Assembly (NCBI RefSeq): GCF_001730315.1
Contig: NZ_MIKC01000041.1
Coordinates: forward strand, 124,001-188,000
DNA length: 64,000 nucleotides
Source: Enterococcus ureilyticus
GTDB taxonomy: Bacteria > Bacillota > Bacilli > Lactobacillales > Enterococcaceae
Direction of reading: 5' to 3'
Shown one piece after another: positions 26,186-38,334 of this stretch (position 1 is its first letter; each line of letters begins with the position of its first letter). A program made the translations under genes and the position numbers. Below the pieces are notes generated by a model. The model did not search any database. It worked only from the letters and a program-made list of their open reading frames with translations, and had not been told where the DNA came from.

Positions 26186-27112
26186 CTAACTAAATGCTTC
26201 AGTTAATTGAGGAACAACTTGTTTTTTACGAGAAACGACACCATTCAAGAACGTACGGTTGTTGTCTAGTTTCACGTTGAAAGCAGCTTCTACTTTGTCA
26301 ATTGAATCTCCGATAACTAATAGCTCAGAATCGCTGTTTAAAATATTTGTAATGATCAATACGAACAGGTCATAACCATTTACAGCATTTGCGTTATTCA
26401 TTGCAGCTTCTAGTTCTGCTTGGCGGTCTAGTACTTCATTTAGGTCAACTGTATTGATTTGAGCGATACGAACGTTTTTATCGCCCATTGGGAAACTTTT
26501 AGCATCTAAATCTAATAATATTTCAGCTGATTTATCACTCAAATTCGTACCAGCTTTTAACATATCTAAACCATAGCCATCTAAATTGATGTCTGCGATG
26601 TCTGCTAGCTCATTGGCTGCGTCGATATCTTCTTGAGTACAGGTTGGTGATTTGAATAACAAAGTGTCTGAAATGATTGCTGATACCATCATTCCGGCAA
26701 TTGGTTTTGGAATAGTAATATTGTTTTCTTTAAACATTTTTAAGACGATCGTACTTGTACAGCCTACTGGCTCGGCACGATAATACAAAGGATCTGCTGT
26801 TTCGAAATTTGCAATACGATGATGATCAACGACTGCAAGGATATTTAATTCAGAAATATCTGAAATGCTTTGTTGAAATTCATTGTGATCGACAAGCATT
26901 ACTTGATTTGTTTCCGCTGCAGCACTTTCTACGATTCTTGGCGCATCGACATTGAAGTAGTCTAATGCATATTGTGTTTCTTCGCTAGGTGTACCCAATG
27001 CTACTGGTTCTGTATCTTTCCCTAGTTCTTTTTGTAAATATGCAAAGCTAATTGCTGCTCCAATTGCATCTGTATCAGGATTTTGGTGTCCAAAAACAAG
27101 AATTTTTGACAT
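26186..27112 (-). CDS. ppaC: manganese-dependent inorganic pyrophosphatase
   Basis: Family II pyrophosphatase of the DHH superfamily that hydrolyses PPi to phosphate. Metal ligands appear in [13 protein letters not shown] (His9, Asp13, Asp15), in LVDHNE (about 73) and in the DHH of VVDHHRI (about 96). The DHHA2 domain carries the basic SRKKQ near the C-terminus (about 295). Its 308 aa is the usual length. RBS AAGGAGTGA lies 9 nt upstream. No CBS regulatory insert is present. Confidence 0.95.
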   Translation of the reverse strand: MSKILVFGHQNPDTDAIGAAISFAYLQKELGKDTEPVALGTPSEETQYALDYFNVDAPRIVESAAAETNQVMLVDHNEFQQSISDISELNILAVVDHHRIANFETADPLYYRAEPVGCTSTIVLKMFKENNITIPKPIAGMMVSAIISDTLLFKSPTCTQEDIDAANELADIADINLDGYGLDMLKAGTNLSDKSAEILLDLDAKSFPMGDKNVRIAQINTVDLNEVLDRQAELEAAMNNANAVNGYDLFVLIITNILNSDSELLVIGDSIDKVEAAFNVKLDNNRTFLNGVVSRKKQVVPQLTEAFS

Positions 27113-27157
27113 AATTTTAATTCACTCCTTATTTTTTCTTCATTACTAATAATAACA

Positions 27158-27203
27158 AAAAATAGAAAAGAAACAACAATAATTGTCGCTCTTTTCTATT
27201 TTT
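27158..27203 (-). terminator. terminator of pflA
   Basis: AAAAATAGAAAAGA (27158-27171) pairs with 27190-27203; AT-rich flanks could make it work in both directions. Confidence 0.65.
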
Positions 27204-27208
27204 CTAAA

Positions 27209-27973
27209 CTATCTTGCTGCATATCCTTGATAGTCATTGACATGAAGCAGTTTCTTCGCATTTGCTACGCGTTCTTCTTTAGGTGGTTCGATCCCATCTA
27301 ATGGATACTGTAAACCTAATTCATCCCATTTGTACTTACCCATTGTATGATACGGTAACACTTCAACCTTATCGACATTCTTCAGAGTTTTAATAAAGGT
27401 GTCTAAACGAATTAAATAGTCATCATAATCGCTACGCTCTGGAACTAGAACGTGACGAATCCAAACAGGCTTGCCAATTTCAGAAAGATATTGAGCCATT
27501 TCGAGAATATTTTCATTACCTAATGAAGTTAGTAACTTGTGCTTTTCATTATCAATATGTTTAATGTCGAATAACAACAAGTCAGTATAGTTCATTAATT
27601 CTTCAAATTCACTAAAAAAAGGTTCTTCTCTTGTGAATGGTTTGCCGCAAGTATCGATTGTCGTATGTATACCTTTTTCTTTGGCCTTTTTAAATAAGTC
27701 AGTTAAAAACTCTAATTGAAGTAATGGTTCGCCACCACTGACAGTGATCCCACCTTTTTCCCCCCAATAAGAACGATATTTAATTGCTTCATCTAAAACT
27801 TCATCAGTTGTGACTTCACGCCCACCAGAACCAATTTTCCAAGTATCTGGGTTATGACAAAATTGGCAGCGCATGCGGCACCCTTGTGTAAATACGATAA
27901 ATCGAACACCGGGTCCATCAACGGTCCCAAAATTTTCTGTAGAGTGAATTCTACCGATAACTGGAGTTGTCAT
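27209..27973 (-). CDS. pflA: pyruvate formate-lyase activating enzyme
   Basis: Radical-SAM enzyme that installs the glycyl radical on PflB under anaerobic conditions. The 4Fe-4S motif CxxxCxxC is Cys32, Cys36 and Cys39 (GCRMRCQFCHNPDTW). VSGGEPLLQ is the SAM-binding GGE motif. Length 254 aa is typical. It lies 65 bp downstream of pflB, but a terminator-like hairpin sits between them, which would make PflA less abundant than PflB. Confidence 0.95.
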   Translation of the reverse strand: MTTPVIGRIHSTENFGTVDGPGVRFIVFTQGCRMRCQFCHNPDTWKIGSGGREVTTDEVLDEAIKYRSYWGEKGGITVSGGEPLLQLEFLTDLFKKAKEKGIHTTIDTCGKPFTREEPFFSEFEELMNYTDLLLFDIKHIDNEKHKLLTSLGNENILEMAQYLSEIGKPVWIRHVLVPERSDYDDYLIRLDTFIKTLKNVDKVEVLPYHTMGKYKWDELGLQYPLDGIEPPKEERVANAKKLLHVNDYQGYAAR

Positions 27974-27992
27974 TGTTCGTTCCTCATTTCTT

Positions 27993-28024
27993 TTAAAAAA
28001 AGGGCTGACACGAGGTCAACCCTT
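27993..28024 (-). terminator. intercistronic terminator or attenuator between pflB and pflA
   Basis: On the - strand AAGGGTTGAC, a short loop and GTCAGCCCTT (one mismatch) run straight into seven T. It is placed between pflB and the pflA RBS. Confidence 0.65.
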
Positions 28025-28038
28025 CAATTGTTTGTTTA

Positions 28039-30285
28039 TTATAGTCTGTCGTGTGAAGTTCTTGAGATAACGTCTGCTTGTTGTTCAGGAGTTAAATCAC
28101 GGAATTTTACGGCATATCCAGATACTCGGATTGTTAAGTTCGGGTATTTTTCCGGATGAGCTTGTGCATCTAACAATAATTCATTTGTGAATACATTAAC
28201 GTTCAAGTGATAACCACCTTTATCAAAGTAGCCATCCATTACGTTACGCAAGTTATCGATTCTTGTATCATCGTCTTTACCTAAACCATTAGGATTGATA
28301 GTTTGTGTGTTAGAAATTCCATCTAATGCACTTGTATATTCTAATCTAGCAGTTGAGTTAAGTGATGCTAACAGGCCATTTTTCTCACCTAAGAATTTAC
28401 CATCTTGGTAACTTGGGTTAGCACCAGGAGCTAATGGTTTACCCGCGCGACGTCCGTCTGGTGTGTTACCAGTTGCTTTACCATAAACAACGTTTGAAGT
28501 GATTGTTAATAGTGATGTTGTAGGTTTCGCATTACGGTACGTATGTTGACGTCTGATTTGAGTCATAAAGTATTCAAGAATCCAGTTAGCCATTGCATCT
28601 GCTTCTTCATTATCGTTACCATAAGTTGGGAACTCATTTTGAGGAACATAATCAATTGCTAAACCATCTTCGTCACGAATTACTTGTACATTACCATGTT
28701 TGATTGCCATTACTGAGTCAGCAGCATGTGAAATCCCTGCAATACCAGTTGCAAATGTGCGTTGTAAGTTGCTTTCCATGAAGGCTAATTGTGCTGCTTC
28801 ATAAGAATATTTATCATGCATGTAGTGGATAACATTTAAAGTATTTACATATAATTCAGCTAACCAATCCATAATATCTTTATAACGATCAATGAATTCG
28901 TTATAGTCTAAAGTATCACCTGTCATTGGGCGGAATTTAGGAGCTACTTGCATTTTAGTTTTTTCGTCTACACCACCGTTGATTGCGTAAAGAACCGCTT
29001 TTGCTAAGTTCGCACGAGCACCGAAGAATTGCATATCTTTACCCATCACTGTTGCAGACACACAACATGCGATTGCGCAGTCGTCAGATCCCCAGTTAGC
29101 GCGTAATAAGTCATCATTTTCGAATTGGATAGATGAACTTTGTTTTGCGATTTTAGAGGCAAACGTTCTAAATCCAACTGGTAAATGTGAAGAATATAAC
29201 ACAGTCAAGTTAGGTTCAGGAGATGGGCCCATGTTTGTTAGTGTGTGTAAGATTCGGAAATCATTTTTAGTTACTAATGAACGTCCATCCAAGCCCATAC
29301 CAGCGATTGATAATGTAGCCCAAATTGGATAACCTGAGAATAATTGGTTGTATTCAGGTGTACGAGCAAATTTAACCATACGTAATTTCATGATTAAGTG
29401 ATCGATCATTTCTTGTGCTTCAAATTCAGTGATCACACCTGCTTCTAAATCACGTTGAATATAGATATCTAAGAATGCAGAGATACGTCCGATAGACATC
29501 GCTGCACCGTTTTGTGATTTGATGGCACCTAAGTAACCAAAGTATAACCATTGAATTGCTTCTTTAGCGTTTGCTGCTGGTTTTGAGATATCGAAACCGT
29601 AAGTTGAAGCCATTTCTTTAAGATCGGCCATCGCTCTGATTTGTTCAGAAATTTCTTCTCTTAAGCGAATCACGTCATCTGTCATTACTTTATTACCAGT
29701 ATTACTTAAGTCTTTTTTCTTCTCAGTAATCAAGAAATCCATACCATATAATGCAATACGACGATAGTCACCGATGATACGGCCACGACCATAAGCATCT
29801 GGAAGACCTGTGATGATTTTGTTTTTACGAGCGGATCTCATTTCTGGAGTATAGGCATCAAAAACACCTTGGTTGTGAGTTTTTCTCCATTCAGAAAAGA
29901 TCTTAGACATTTCTGGGTCTACTTCGTAACCATTTGAAGTCAAAGAGTTGTTAGCCATGTTAATGCCACCAAAAGGCATGAATGCTTGTTTCAATGGTAC
30001 ATCTGTTTGTAAACCTACGATTGTTTCTTCTTCTTTGATTAAATATCCAGGTTCATGAGAAGTTACTGTTGCAGGAATATTTGTGTCCATATCGTACACG
30101 CCATTTTTTTCATGTTGTACTTCAAATAATTCCTGTAATTTTGTCCATAACTTGTCTGTGCTAGGTGCGATTGGCTCTAGAAAAGAATCATCACCTGTGT
30201 ACTCAGTGTAGTTTCTTTGAATAAAGTCACGCGTGTCTACTGATGTTTGCCATTTTTCGCCTTTAAAGCCTTTCCATTGCTCCAT
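28039..30285 (-). CDS. pflB: formate C-acetyltransferase (pyruvate formate-lyase)
   Basis: Glycyl-radical enzyme that cleaves pyruvate with CoA to acetyl-CoA and formate, central to mixed-acid fermentation. The catalytic adjacent cysteines are in [11 protein letters not shown] (about 410). The radical glycine is Gly723 in RVSGYAVKF. The 748-aa length is typical. RBS AAGGAGGCCCC precedes the start. The promoter lies at 30337-30364 and carries a dyad. Acts with pflA; O2 destroys the radical, so regulation by redox state is expected. Confidence 0.96.
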   Translation of the reverse strand: MEQWKGFKGEKWQTSVDTRDFIQRNYTEYTGDDSFLEPIAPSTDKLWTKLQELFEVQHEKNGVYDMDTNIPATVTSHEPGYLIKEEETIVGLQTDVPLKQAFMPFGGINMANNSLTSNGYEVDPEMSKIFSEWRKTHNQGVFDAYTPEMRSARKNKIITGLPDAYGRGRIIGDYRRIALYGMDFLITEKKKDLSNTGNKVMTDDVIRLREEISEQIRAMADLKEMASTYGFDISKPAANAKEAIQWLYFGYLGAIKSQNGAAMSIGRISAFLDIYIQRDLEAGVITEFEAQEMIDHLIMKLRMVKFARTPEYNQLFSGYPIWATLSIAGMGLDGRSLVTKNDFRILHTLTNMGPSPEPNLTVLYSSHLPVGFRTFASKIAKQSSSIQFENDDLLRANWGSDDCAIACCVSATVMGKDMQFFGARANLAKAVLYAINGGVDEKTKMQVAPKFRPMTGDTLDYNEFIDRYKDIMDWLAELYVNTLNVIHYMHDKYSYEAAQLAFMESNLQRTFATGIAGISHAADSVMAIKHGNVQVIRDEDGLAIDYVPQNEFPTYGNDNEEADAMANWILEYFMTQIRRQHTYRNAKPTTSLLTITSNVVYGKATGNTPDGRRAGKPLAPGANPSYQDGKFLGEKNGLLASLNSTARLEYTSALDGISNTQTINPNGLGKDDDTRIDNLRNVMDGYFDKGGYHLNVNVFTNELLLDAQAHPEKYPNLTIRVSGYAVKFRDLTPEQQADVISRTSHDRL

Positions 30286-30328
30286 TTTGGGGCCTCCTTA
30301 GTATGCTGAAATCTATTGTAACAGCTTT

Positions 30329-30364
30329 ATGTGATTAGTATAACACATAGTCATTTTTATGCAA
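30329..30364 (-). promoter_or_regulatory. pflB promoter with overlapping dyad
   Basis: TTGCAT (30364-30359), a 16-nt spacer and TATACT (30342-30337). An ATGTG-N10-CACAT dyad (30329-30348) brackets the -10 element. It resembles, but does not fit, the spacing of Rex or CRP/FNR-type sites. Confidence 0.5.
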
Positions 30365-30507
30365 GCCTTTCCTTAATAATTTTTGAGCTAATTAGCGATT
30401 TTTTCATTAAAATACATCAGAAAAACCTATTTAACAGCGTTTTATCTTTGTGATCTATTTAACTAATTTATTATATAAAAAGATAAATAGTAAGAAATCT
30501 GTAATAT

Positions 30508-30545
30508 AAAAAGAGGTTTCTGTACTAGTACAGAAACCTCTTTTT
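30508..30545 (-). terminator. parE-parC terminator
   Basis: A 38-bp perfect palindrome (19 bp each side, centre ACT/AGT) with A5 and T5 ends, 27 bp past the parC stop. Usable in both directions. Confidence 0.85.
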
Positions 30546-30572
30546 GCTAATTCTATAGAACAGCTTACTTGT

Positions 30573-33053
30573 TTAATTAGAATTTTCTGCTGATTTTTGT
30601 TCTAATTCAGCAGTATGCATCTCATGAACTTCTAAAATTTCACCGTCTTGTTTTTCATCAAGCATGAAAGAACCATTGGATGTTCGATCATTAATTGGAT
30701 ACTTTTCAGAATCAAGTGTGTATTGTTTGCCGTTTTGTGTCGTAACTAATAATTCTAACGGGCTACTTTCTGACATAAAGGTTACACGATGGGGATTTTT
30801 TTTCAATTCTCTAAGAACCATTAGGCCACGTTTAGCACGACCTAATTGCGGTAATTCTTGGGCAAGCATCCGTTTGATGCTTCCTCGTTGAGTCAAAATC
30901 ACAATCGGTGTATCTCCGTCTTCATGAACAAGCAATCCATTGACTACATAGTCTTGATCTTTTAGATTCATCGCTTTGACACCTGCTGCTTTTGCGCCCA
31001 CTACGGGTACTTCGTCTAGTGGATATCGTAAGCCAAAACCACGATGACTAACTAAAAAGACATCTAAAACTTTCTGTTCATTCGTTAGGTAAACATTTAC
31101 GATTTCATCGGAATCAGATTTCAATTTCATACAGTTAGTTGGACGACTCTTATAGGTTCTCCAAGGTTCAAAATCAGTCATCTTACTTTGCTTGATCATA
31201 CCTTCTTTTGTCATAAAGACAAACGTTTTCGTTGGTGAAAGTTCTTTGTAAGTATAAACAGCGATGATTGATTCATCTACTGAAAGATTTAAAATGGCTT
31301 GAGAAATATGTTCTCCTATTTCCTTCCATCTTAGATCTGGAAGTTCGTGGATTGGTCGATAGATCACATTGGCTTTATTTGTAATTAATAAAATATGATC
31401 TAACGTGTTAACTTCACCAGTATAAAGAAGGAAATCTCCTTCTTTCATCCCGACTTCTTCTGGTTTTGATGCACTATAGGAACGTAAGCTACTGCGTTTG
31501 ATGTATCCTTCATGAGTTACAGTAACAATTACATCTTCTTGGGCAATCAAAACTTTGGTATCAATCTTGATTTCTTGGATCTCATCTTCGATCTTAGTTA
31601 AGCGAGGATTGCCATATTGTTTTTTGACTTCACGCAATTCTTTTTTCATTACGTTGAATAATTCTTTTTCATCGCTTAGGATTTTAGTTAATTCAGTAAC
31701 GAGCTGATTTAGCTCATCAGCTTCTTTTTCAAGTTGAGTGATATCTGTATTGGTTAAACGATACAATTGTAATGTTACAATGGCTTCAGCTTGTTCCTCT
31801 GTGAAGGCGTAGGCTTTCACTAAGTTCATCTTCGCATCTTTTTTATCTTTACTACCGCGTATTGTTTCGATCACTTTATCTAAAATTGACAACGCTTTGA
31901 TTAAGCCTGCAACAATATGCTGCCGTTTTTTGGCTTTGTTCAGTTCAAATTGACTTCGGTTTGTGATCACTTGTTTACGGTGAGCAATATAGCTGTCTAA
32001 AATTCGTTTTAACCCAACTTGTTGGGGGGTCATATTATCGATTGCAACCATATTGAAATTATAATTGATTTGAAGCTCGGTATTTTTGAAAAGATAATTT
32101 AGAATCCCTTCAGCGTTGGTATCTTTTTTCAATTCGATAGCAATCTGTAAGCCTGTACGGTCACTCTCGTCGCGAACTTCAGCAATACCGTCGATTTTTT
32201 TATTTAAGCGAACTTCATCCATCTTTTTAACTAAGGTAGCTTTGTTGACCTCATAAGGAATCTCGGTCACAATAATTTGCTGTTTGCCGCCTTTTAAAGA
32301 TTCGATTCTGGTTTTTGAGCGCAGAATCACTTTTCCACGACCTGTTTCATAGGCTTTTTTGATTTCTTCTTTTCCTTGTAAGATACCACCTGTTGGGAAA
32401 TCAGGTCCTGGAATGAATTCCATCAGTTTATCTAAGGTTGCATTAGGATGATCAATCAAATAAATCGTACCATCGATGATTTCTGCTAAATTATGTGTCG
32501 GAATTTCCGTTGCATACCCTGCTGAAATCCCTGTAGAACCATTGACTAGTAGATTAGGATATTTCGCTGGTAAAACAGTAGGTTCTTTTTCCGTATCATC
32601 AAAGTTCCAAACAAAATCGACCGTTTCTTTTTCGATGTCTTTCAGTAACTCGCCGCTTAATTCAGATAAACGAGCTTCTGTATAACGCATCGCAGCTGGC
32701 GGATCCCCATCCATACTCCCATTATTTCCGTGCATTTCGATCAGAACTTCTCGAAGTTTCCAGTCTTGACTTAAGCGCACCATCGCTTCGTAAATACTGC
32801 TATCACCATGGGGATGATAATTCCCCATGATATTTCCGACAGATTTAGCGGATTTTCTAAAGCTTTTTTCAAACGTATTACCATCTTTGTTCATGGAGAA
32901 TAAAATTCTACGTTGTACTGGTTTTAACCCATCACGAATATCTGGTAGGGCACGTTCTTGAATGATATATTTGGAATATCTTCCAAAACGATCGCCCATT
33001 ACTTCTTCAAGTGTTAATTCTTGAATATCTTGGCGTTTTTCCAAATTCGTCAC
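30573..33053 (-). CDS. parC: DNA topoisomerase IV subunit A
   Basis: Breakage-reunion subunit that decatenates daughter chromosomes. The catalytic tyrosine is Tyr124 (AAMRYTEARLS). The quinolone-determining region reads HPHGDSSIYEAMVRL, with wild-type Ser85 and Glu89 at the positions altered in resistant strains of other species. C-terminal beta-pinwheel repeats (about 500-800) include degenerate GxxK/R boxes. 826 aa. It begins 3 bp after the parE stop, hence one operon. The short acidic C-terminal tail is unremarkable. Confidence 0.95.
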   Translation of the reverse strand: MTNLEKRQDIQELTLEEVMGDRFGRYSKYIIQERALPDIRDGLKPVQRRILFSMNKDGNTFEKSFRKSAKSVGNIMGNYHPHGDSSIYEAMVRLSQDWKLREVLIEMHGNNGSMDGDPPAAMRYTEARLSELSGELLKDIEKETVDFVWNFDDTEKEPTVLPAKYPNLLVNGSTGISAGYATEIPTHNLAEIIDGTIYLIDHPNATLDKLMEFIPGPDFPTGGILQGKEEIKKAYETGRGKVILRSKTRIESLKGGKQQIIVTEIPYEVNKATLVKKMDEVRLNKKIDGIAEVRDESDRTGLQIAIELKKDTNAEGILNYLFKNTELQINYNFNMVAIDNMTPQQVGLKRILDSYIAHRKQVITNRSQFELNKAKKRQHIVAGLIKALSILDKVIETIRGSKDKKDAKMNLVKAYAFTEEQAEAIVTLQLYRLTNTDITQLEKEADELNQLVTELTKILSDEKELFNVMKKELREVKKQYGNPRLTKIEDEIQEIKIDTKVLIAQEDVIVTVTHEGYIKRSSLRSYSASKPEEVGMKEGDFLLYTGEVNTLDHILLITNKANVIYRPIHELPDLRWKEIGEHISQAILNLSVDESIIAVYTYKELSPTKTFVFMTKEGMIKQSKMTDFEPWRTYKSRPTNCMKLKSDSDEIVNVYLTNEQKVLDVFLVSHRGFGLRYPLDEVPVVGAKAAGVKAMNLKDQDYVVNGLLVHEDGDTPIVILTQRGSIKRMLAQELPQLGRAKRGLMVLRELKKNPHRVTFMSESSPLELLVTTQNGKQYTLDSEKYPINDRTSNGSFMLDEKQDGEILEVHEMHTAELEQKSAENSN

Positions 33054-33056
33054 TCC

Positions 33057-35147
<2,091 letters not shown>

Positions 35148-35257
35148 TTATACTTGAATTATAGGGCCAAAGGCCACATCATTACAATAATACTCTAAAA
35201 GCTCTCAAAAAAAAAGAGCTTTCCTAAACGGCCACTCTTTCTTAAGATTATTTACAT

Positions 35258-35683
35258 CTATTTAGGCATTTCGGCTAATTCAATTTTTATGCAACGATTC
35301 ATTATAATAGCATTTCTTCCTGCATTTTTCAATATTTCCGAAGCTTCTTCACTTTCCAAACCTAATTGGGCCCAAAAGACTTTTGCATCAGTTTCTATGA
35401 AATCATGTGCTACTTCAGGTAAAAATTCACTTCGACGGAAAATATCGACAATGTCAATTTGACCTGGTACATCTTGTAATTTTTCATAGACTTTTTCGCC
35501 AAGGACTTCTTGCCCAGCTAAAATCGGATTTACAGGAATGATTTCATAGCCATATTCTTGTAGTAATCTAGCAATTTTATAACTTGTGCGGTCTTCTTTG
35601 GCACTTAGTCCAACGACTGCGATTCGTTTGGCTTGTTTTAAGTAATTAAAAATTTGTTTTTGTGATGGGTTTTCTATTGGCAT
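35258..35683 (-). CDS. CoA-binding domain protein (YccU-like)
   Basis: A small Rossmann-fold protein of the CoA-binding family, about 141 aa. The dinucleotide motif is AVVGLSAKEDRTSYKI (about 22) and the second half contains IDIVDIFRRSEFLPEV and VFWAQLGLES. The first ATG (35692) is fused to AAAGGA with no spacing; the ATG at 35683 has an 8-nt spacing and starts MPIENPSQK. Function is unknown beyond CoA binding by homologues. Divergent from plsY. Confidence 0.85.
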   Translation of the reverse strand: MPIENPSQKQIFNYLKQAKRIAVVGLSAKEDRTSYKIARLLQEYGYEIIPVNPILAGQEVLGEKVYEKLQDVPGQIDIVDIFRRSEFLPEVAHDFIETDAKVFWAQLGLESEEASEILKNAGRNAIIMNRCIKIELAEMPK

Positions 35684-35738
35684 TTTGATCATCCTTTCTA
35701 ATTTCTCTTACTTTCATTATACAACGAATATTTAATTA

Positions 35739-35767
35739 TTGTTAGCTGTTTCTATTCGTGATAAAAT
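35739..35767 (+). promoter_or_regulatory. plsY promoter
   Basis: TTGTTA (35739-35744), a 17-nt spacer and TAAAAT (35762-35767), about 33 nt before the plsY start. Confidence 0.6.
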
Positions 35768-35799
35768 AAATGCTAGTTTGAACAGAAAGAGGTTGCTCA

Positions 35800-36459
35800 A
35801 TGAAATTCTTTGTGTTATTGATTATAGCTTATCTACTCGGTTCTATCCCTTCCGGTGTTTGGGTCGGAAAACTATTTTTTAAAAAAGATCTTCGTCAATT
35901 TGGTAGTGGCAATACAGGAACGACAAATACATTTAGAGTATTGGGAAAAAAAGCTGGTATTGCAGTTTTGTTTATGGATATCTTAAAAGGCACTTTAGCC
36001 ACTAGTTTACCCTTTCTATTTTCTTTAAATGTCAATCCGTTGGTATTTGGTGTTGCAGCTGTTTTAGGTCACACATTTCCAGTTTTTGCACATTTCAAAG
36101 GAGGAAAAGCGGTTGCTACGAGTGCAGGGATGATCTTAGCTTACAATCCAGCATTTTTTGTTTATTCTGCCTTAATTTTTATTATTATGTTATACATTAC
36201 TAGTATGGTTAGCTTAACTAGCATGATCAGCGCAGTATTGATCACTTTGTCAACAGTCGTTTTACCCTTTGCTATTCCAGCGATATTGCCTAAATTTGAT
36301 TGGTTATTGACCACGATTGCTTTAGCTTTGACCATTTTTATTTTTATTCGCCATAAGGATAATATAAAACGGATCAAAGATGGCACAGAAAGTCGTGTAC
36401 CTTTTGGACTAGGCTCTAAGCCTGAAAAAGAAACAAAAAATAAAAAAACTAGAATGTGA
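35800..36459 (+). CDS. plsY: acyl-phosphate:glycerol-3-phosphate acyltransferase
   Basis: Integral membrane enzyme that transfers an acyl group from acyl-phosphate to glycerol-3-phosphate, the first acylation in phospholipid synthesis. The three conserved loop motifs are visible: [11 protein letters not shown] (about 14), [15 protein letters not shown] (about 37) and [18 protein letters not shown] (about 91). Five membrane helices; 219 aa with a lysine-rich cytoplasmic tail. RBS GAAAGAGG. It sits opposite parE and the CoA-binding gene, close to the gyrase-type genes as in many Firmicutes. Confidence 0.95.
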   Translation: MKFFVLLIIAYLLGSIPSGVWVGKLFFKKDLRQFGSGNTGTTNTFRVLGKKAGIAVLFMDILKGTLATSLPFLFSLNVNPLVFGVAAVLGHTFPVFAHFKGGKAVATSAGMILAYNPAFFVYSALIFIIMLYITSMVSLTSMISAVLITLSTVVLPFAIPAILPKFDWLLTTIALALTIFIFIRHKDNIKRIKDGTESRVPFGLGSKPEKETKNKKTRM

Positions 36460-36489
36460 GGTTTCGACATCTCACGTTCTAGTTTTTTT
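36442..36489. terminator. bidirectional terminator between plsY and the epimerase gene
   Basis: AAAAAAACTAGAATGTGAG pairs (one mismatch) with CTCACGTTCTAGTTTTTTT across a 10-nt loop; it overlaps the last codons of plsY. Confidence 0.85.
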
Positions 36490-36493
36490 ATTT

Positions 36494-37369
36494 TTATTTA
36501 GCTGTAAGTGTGTAATGGGTTTTGAATACCTCTGATGCAGCTAATGTATTGATCCCTTTTTTATTCACAATATTTCCTGTTGCATTTACTTCGTCTGCAA
36601 TACCACACCAAGGTTCAATACACACAAAGGGTGCATCTTTTTGGTAAGGAGACCAAATACCTACATAAGGCATGTCAGTATAGCTTAAGCTAATACTGTG
36701 GGAGCTTTCATCAGTTTCAATAGTGATCGCATTGGCCCCTTTGGTTTCGAAGATAATGGCATCCTCTTTAAACAATTCTCTTCGAATATCAAGGCTTGTA
36801 TTTGTTTGACCCAACGTTTTGTGTTCAAAATCGGCAAACGGTCCAACTAGTGGGATCTGAGTACGAGATTTTTTAGGTGAAAAGCTTAAATAATAATCAT
36901 CGAATGTTAATCCTTGTTCTAGTGGAACATTGAATGCCGGATGTCCACCGATTGAGAAGTACATATCATTAGATCCTGTATTTTCAACTTGGTAACCAAC
37001 CACTAGGCTCTCTTCTTCTAAAGCATAAGAAAGAATCAACTCAAAATCAAAAGGATAAACTTTCTTCGTTTCTTTATTACTTTTTAAAGATAACGAGACT
37101 AGTTCTGTTCCATGCTCGATTACTTCAAAAAGAGCATCTCTAGCAAATCCATGCTGTCCCATGGGATACGTTTGATTCTCATAAGTATATTGATCATTTT
37201 TAAGACGGCCAACGACTGGAAATAAGACAGGTGCATGACGTCCCCAAAAAGCTGGGTCTCCTTGCCAGATGTATTCAATATTATTTTTCTTTGATTTCAA
37301 GCTGACTAATTCAGCACCATCTTCTGCGATTGTTGCAATCAGAAATTCATTTTCAATTTGTACAGTCAT
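36494..37369 (-). CDS. aldose 1-epimerase family protein (LacX-like)
   Basis: A galactose mutarotase-like beta-sandwich of 291 aa that interconverts sugar anomers or binds phosphosugars. SIGGHPAFNVPL (about 142) contains the conserved His, and CIEPWCGIADEVN (about 248) the acid region with Glu; GQHGFARDALFEV (about 72) holds the other conserved His. This layout fits the LacX/YeaD subgroup rather than classical GalM. It lies 12 bp downstream of the codY stop and could be co-transcribed with it. The exact sugar is not known. Confidence 0.85.
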   Translation of the reverse strand: MTVQIENEFLIATIAEDGAELVSLKSKKNNIEYIWQGDPAFWGRHAPVLFPVVGRLKNDQYTYENQTYPMGQHGFARDALFEVIEHGTELVSLSLKSNKETKKVYPFDFELILSYALEEESLVVGYQVENTGSNDMYFSIGGHPAFNVPLEQGLTFDDYYLSFSPKKSRTQIPLVGPFADFEHKTLGQTNTSLDIRRELFKEDAIIFETKGANAITIETDESSHSISLSYTDMPYVGIWSPYQKDAPFVCIEPWCGIADEVNATGNIVNKKGINTLAASEVFKTHYTLTAK

Positions 37370-37381
37370 ATTTGCTGCCTC

Positions 37382-38173
37382 CTATTTGTTATCTTTTTCC
37401 AATTCTTTGATAAATTGTTTATTTAAGACTTTCAAATAAGTTCCCTTCATTCCAAGAGATCTTGATTCTATGATACCCGCTGATTCTAATTTTCTTAAGG
37501 CATTAACGATAACTGAACGAGTAATCCCTATTTCATCAGCAATACTTGACGCAGTCAAGCGACCTTCTTCTCCGTCCAAGGCTTTAAAGATTGCTTGAAC
37601 AGCTTTTAATTCGCTGTAAGATAATGTATTGATCGCCATTTGAACAGCAGTTGCGCTGCGAACATTGGCTTCGATGTTTCTAGATTGTTGATAAAGGATT
37701 TGCATTCCAACAACTGTTGCGCTATATTCAGCTAAAACTAAATCTTCATCGTCAAAGGATTGTTCTACTCTTGCCAAAATAATCGTGCCTAACCGTTCAC
37801 CTGCACCAAACATTGGTACGATCGTAGTTAAGCCAAAGGGATATTTTTCACGTAACTCAACTGGAAAAGCAGTTAAGTCGCTGGTGATTGAAATATTCGC
37901 TTCTGTTTTAGTTAAATTGTCAGCTGCATCTGTATAGCTTTGGGGAAAACGTTTTTCTTCAAACATGTGTTTAACACGTGCATTATTTACATCTAATTTT
38001 TCGTTATACCCTAGCAGAACTCCTTCGTTACTGATGATGTAGGCATTACTGTCTAAGACATCCCCTAAAATGACTGCCATCTTGTCGTAGGGTAACTCTG
38101 CTTTTTGATCAAATGTATTTTTCTGTTGTAAAAGCTTATTGATTTGACGCGTTTTTTCTAATAAAGTAGCCAT
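37382..38173 (-). CDS. codY: GTP- and branched-chain amino acid-sensing repressor CodY
   Basis: Global regulator of nutrient limitation genes. The N-terminal GAF domain (MATLLEKTRQINKLLQQ onward, to about 155) binds isoleucine and valine in homologues. The C-terminal winged helix has SSIADEIGITRSVIVNALRK (about 206-225). The open frame extends to 38266, but the ATG at 38173 behind TTAGGAGGAGT is the real start and gives 263 aa. It follows hslU in the well-known xerC-hslV-hslU-codY order. Confidence 0.96.
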   Translation of the reverse strand: MATLLEKTRQINKLLQQKNTFDQKAELPYDKMAVILGDVLDSNAYIISNEGVLLGYNEKLDVNNARVKHMFEEKRFPQSYTDAADNLTKTEANISITSDLTAFPVELREKYPFGLTTIVPMFGAGERLGTIILARVEQSFDDEDLVLAEYSATVVGMQILYQQSRNIEANVRSATAVQMAINTLSYSELKAVQAIFKALDGEEGRLTASSIADEIGITRSVIVNALRKLESAGIIESRSLGMKGTYLKVLNKQFIKELEKDNK

Positions 38174-38334
38174 TTTTACTCCTCCTAATTTAAAAGCGTA
38201 GCTCGTGTAGCTAGATAACACATGGTAATACCATGACACCTTGCTTCCCCTCTTACCAATTAACATCCACTCATTTCTTCGTTGTGTTTCTCGGCCTATT
38301 TCAAAGCAACCACTGAAAGAACTGTCAGATCATC

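Noticed and set aside
35190-35225. AAAGCTCT / AGAGCTTT hairpin between parE and the CoA-binding gene
   Set aside because: The loop is a poly-A/T run and no T run follows the stem, so it is not a good terminator in either direction.
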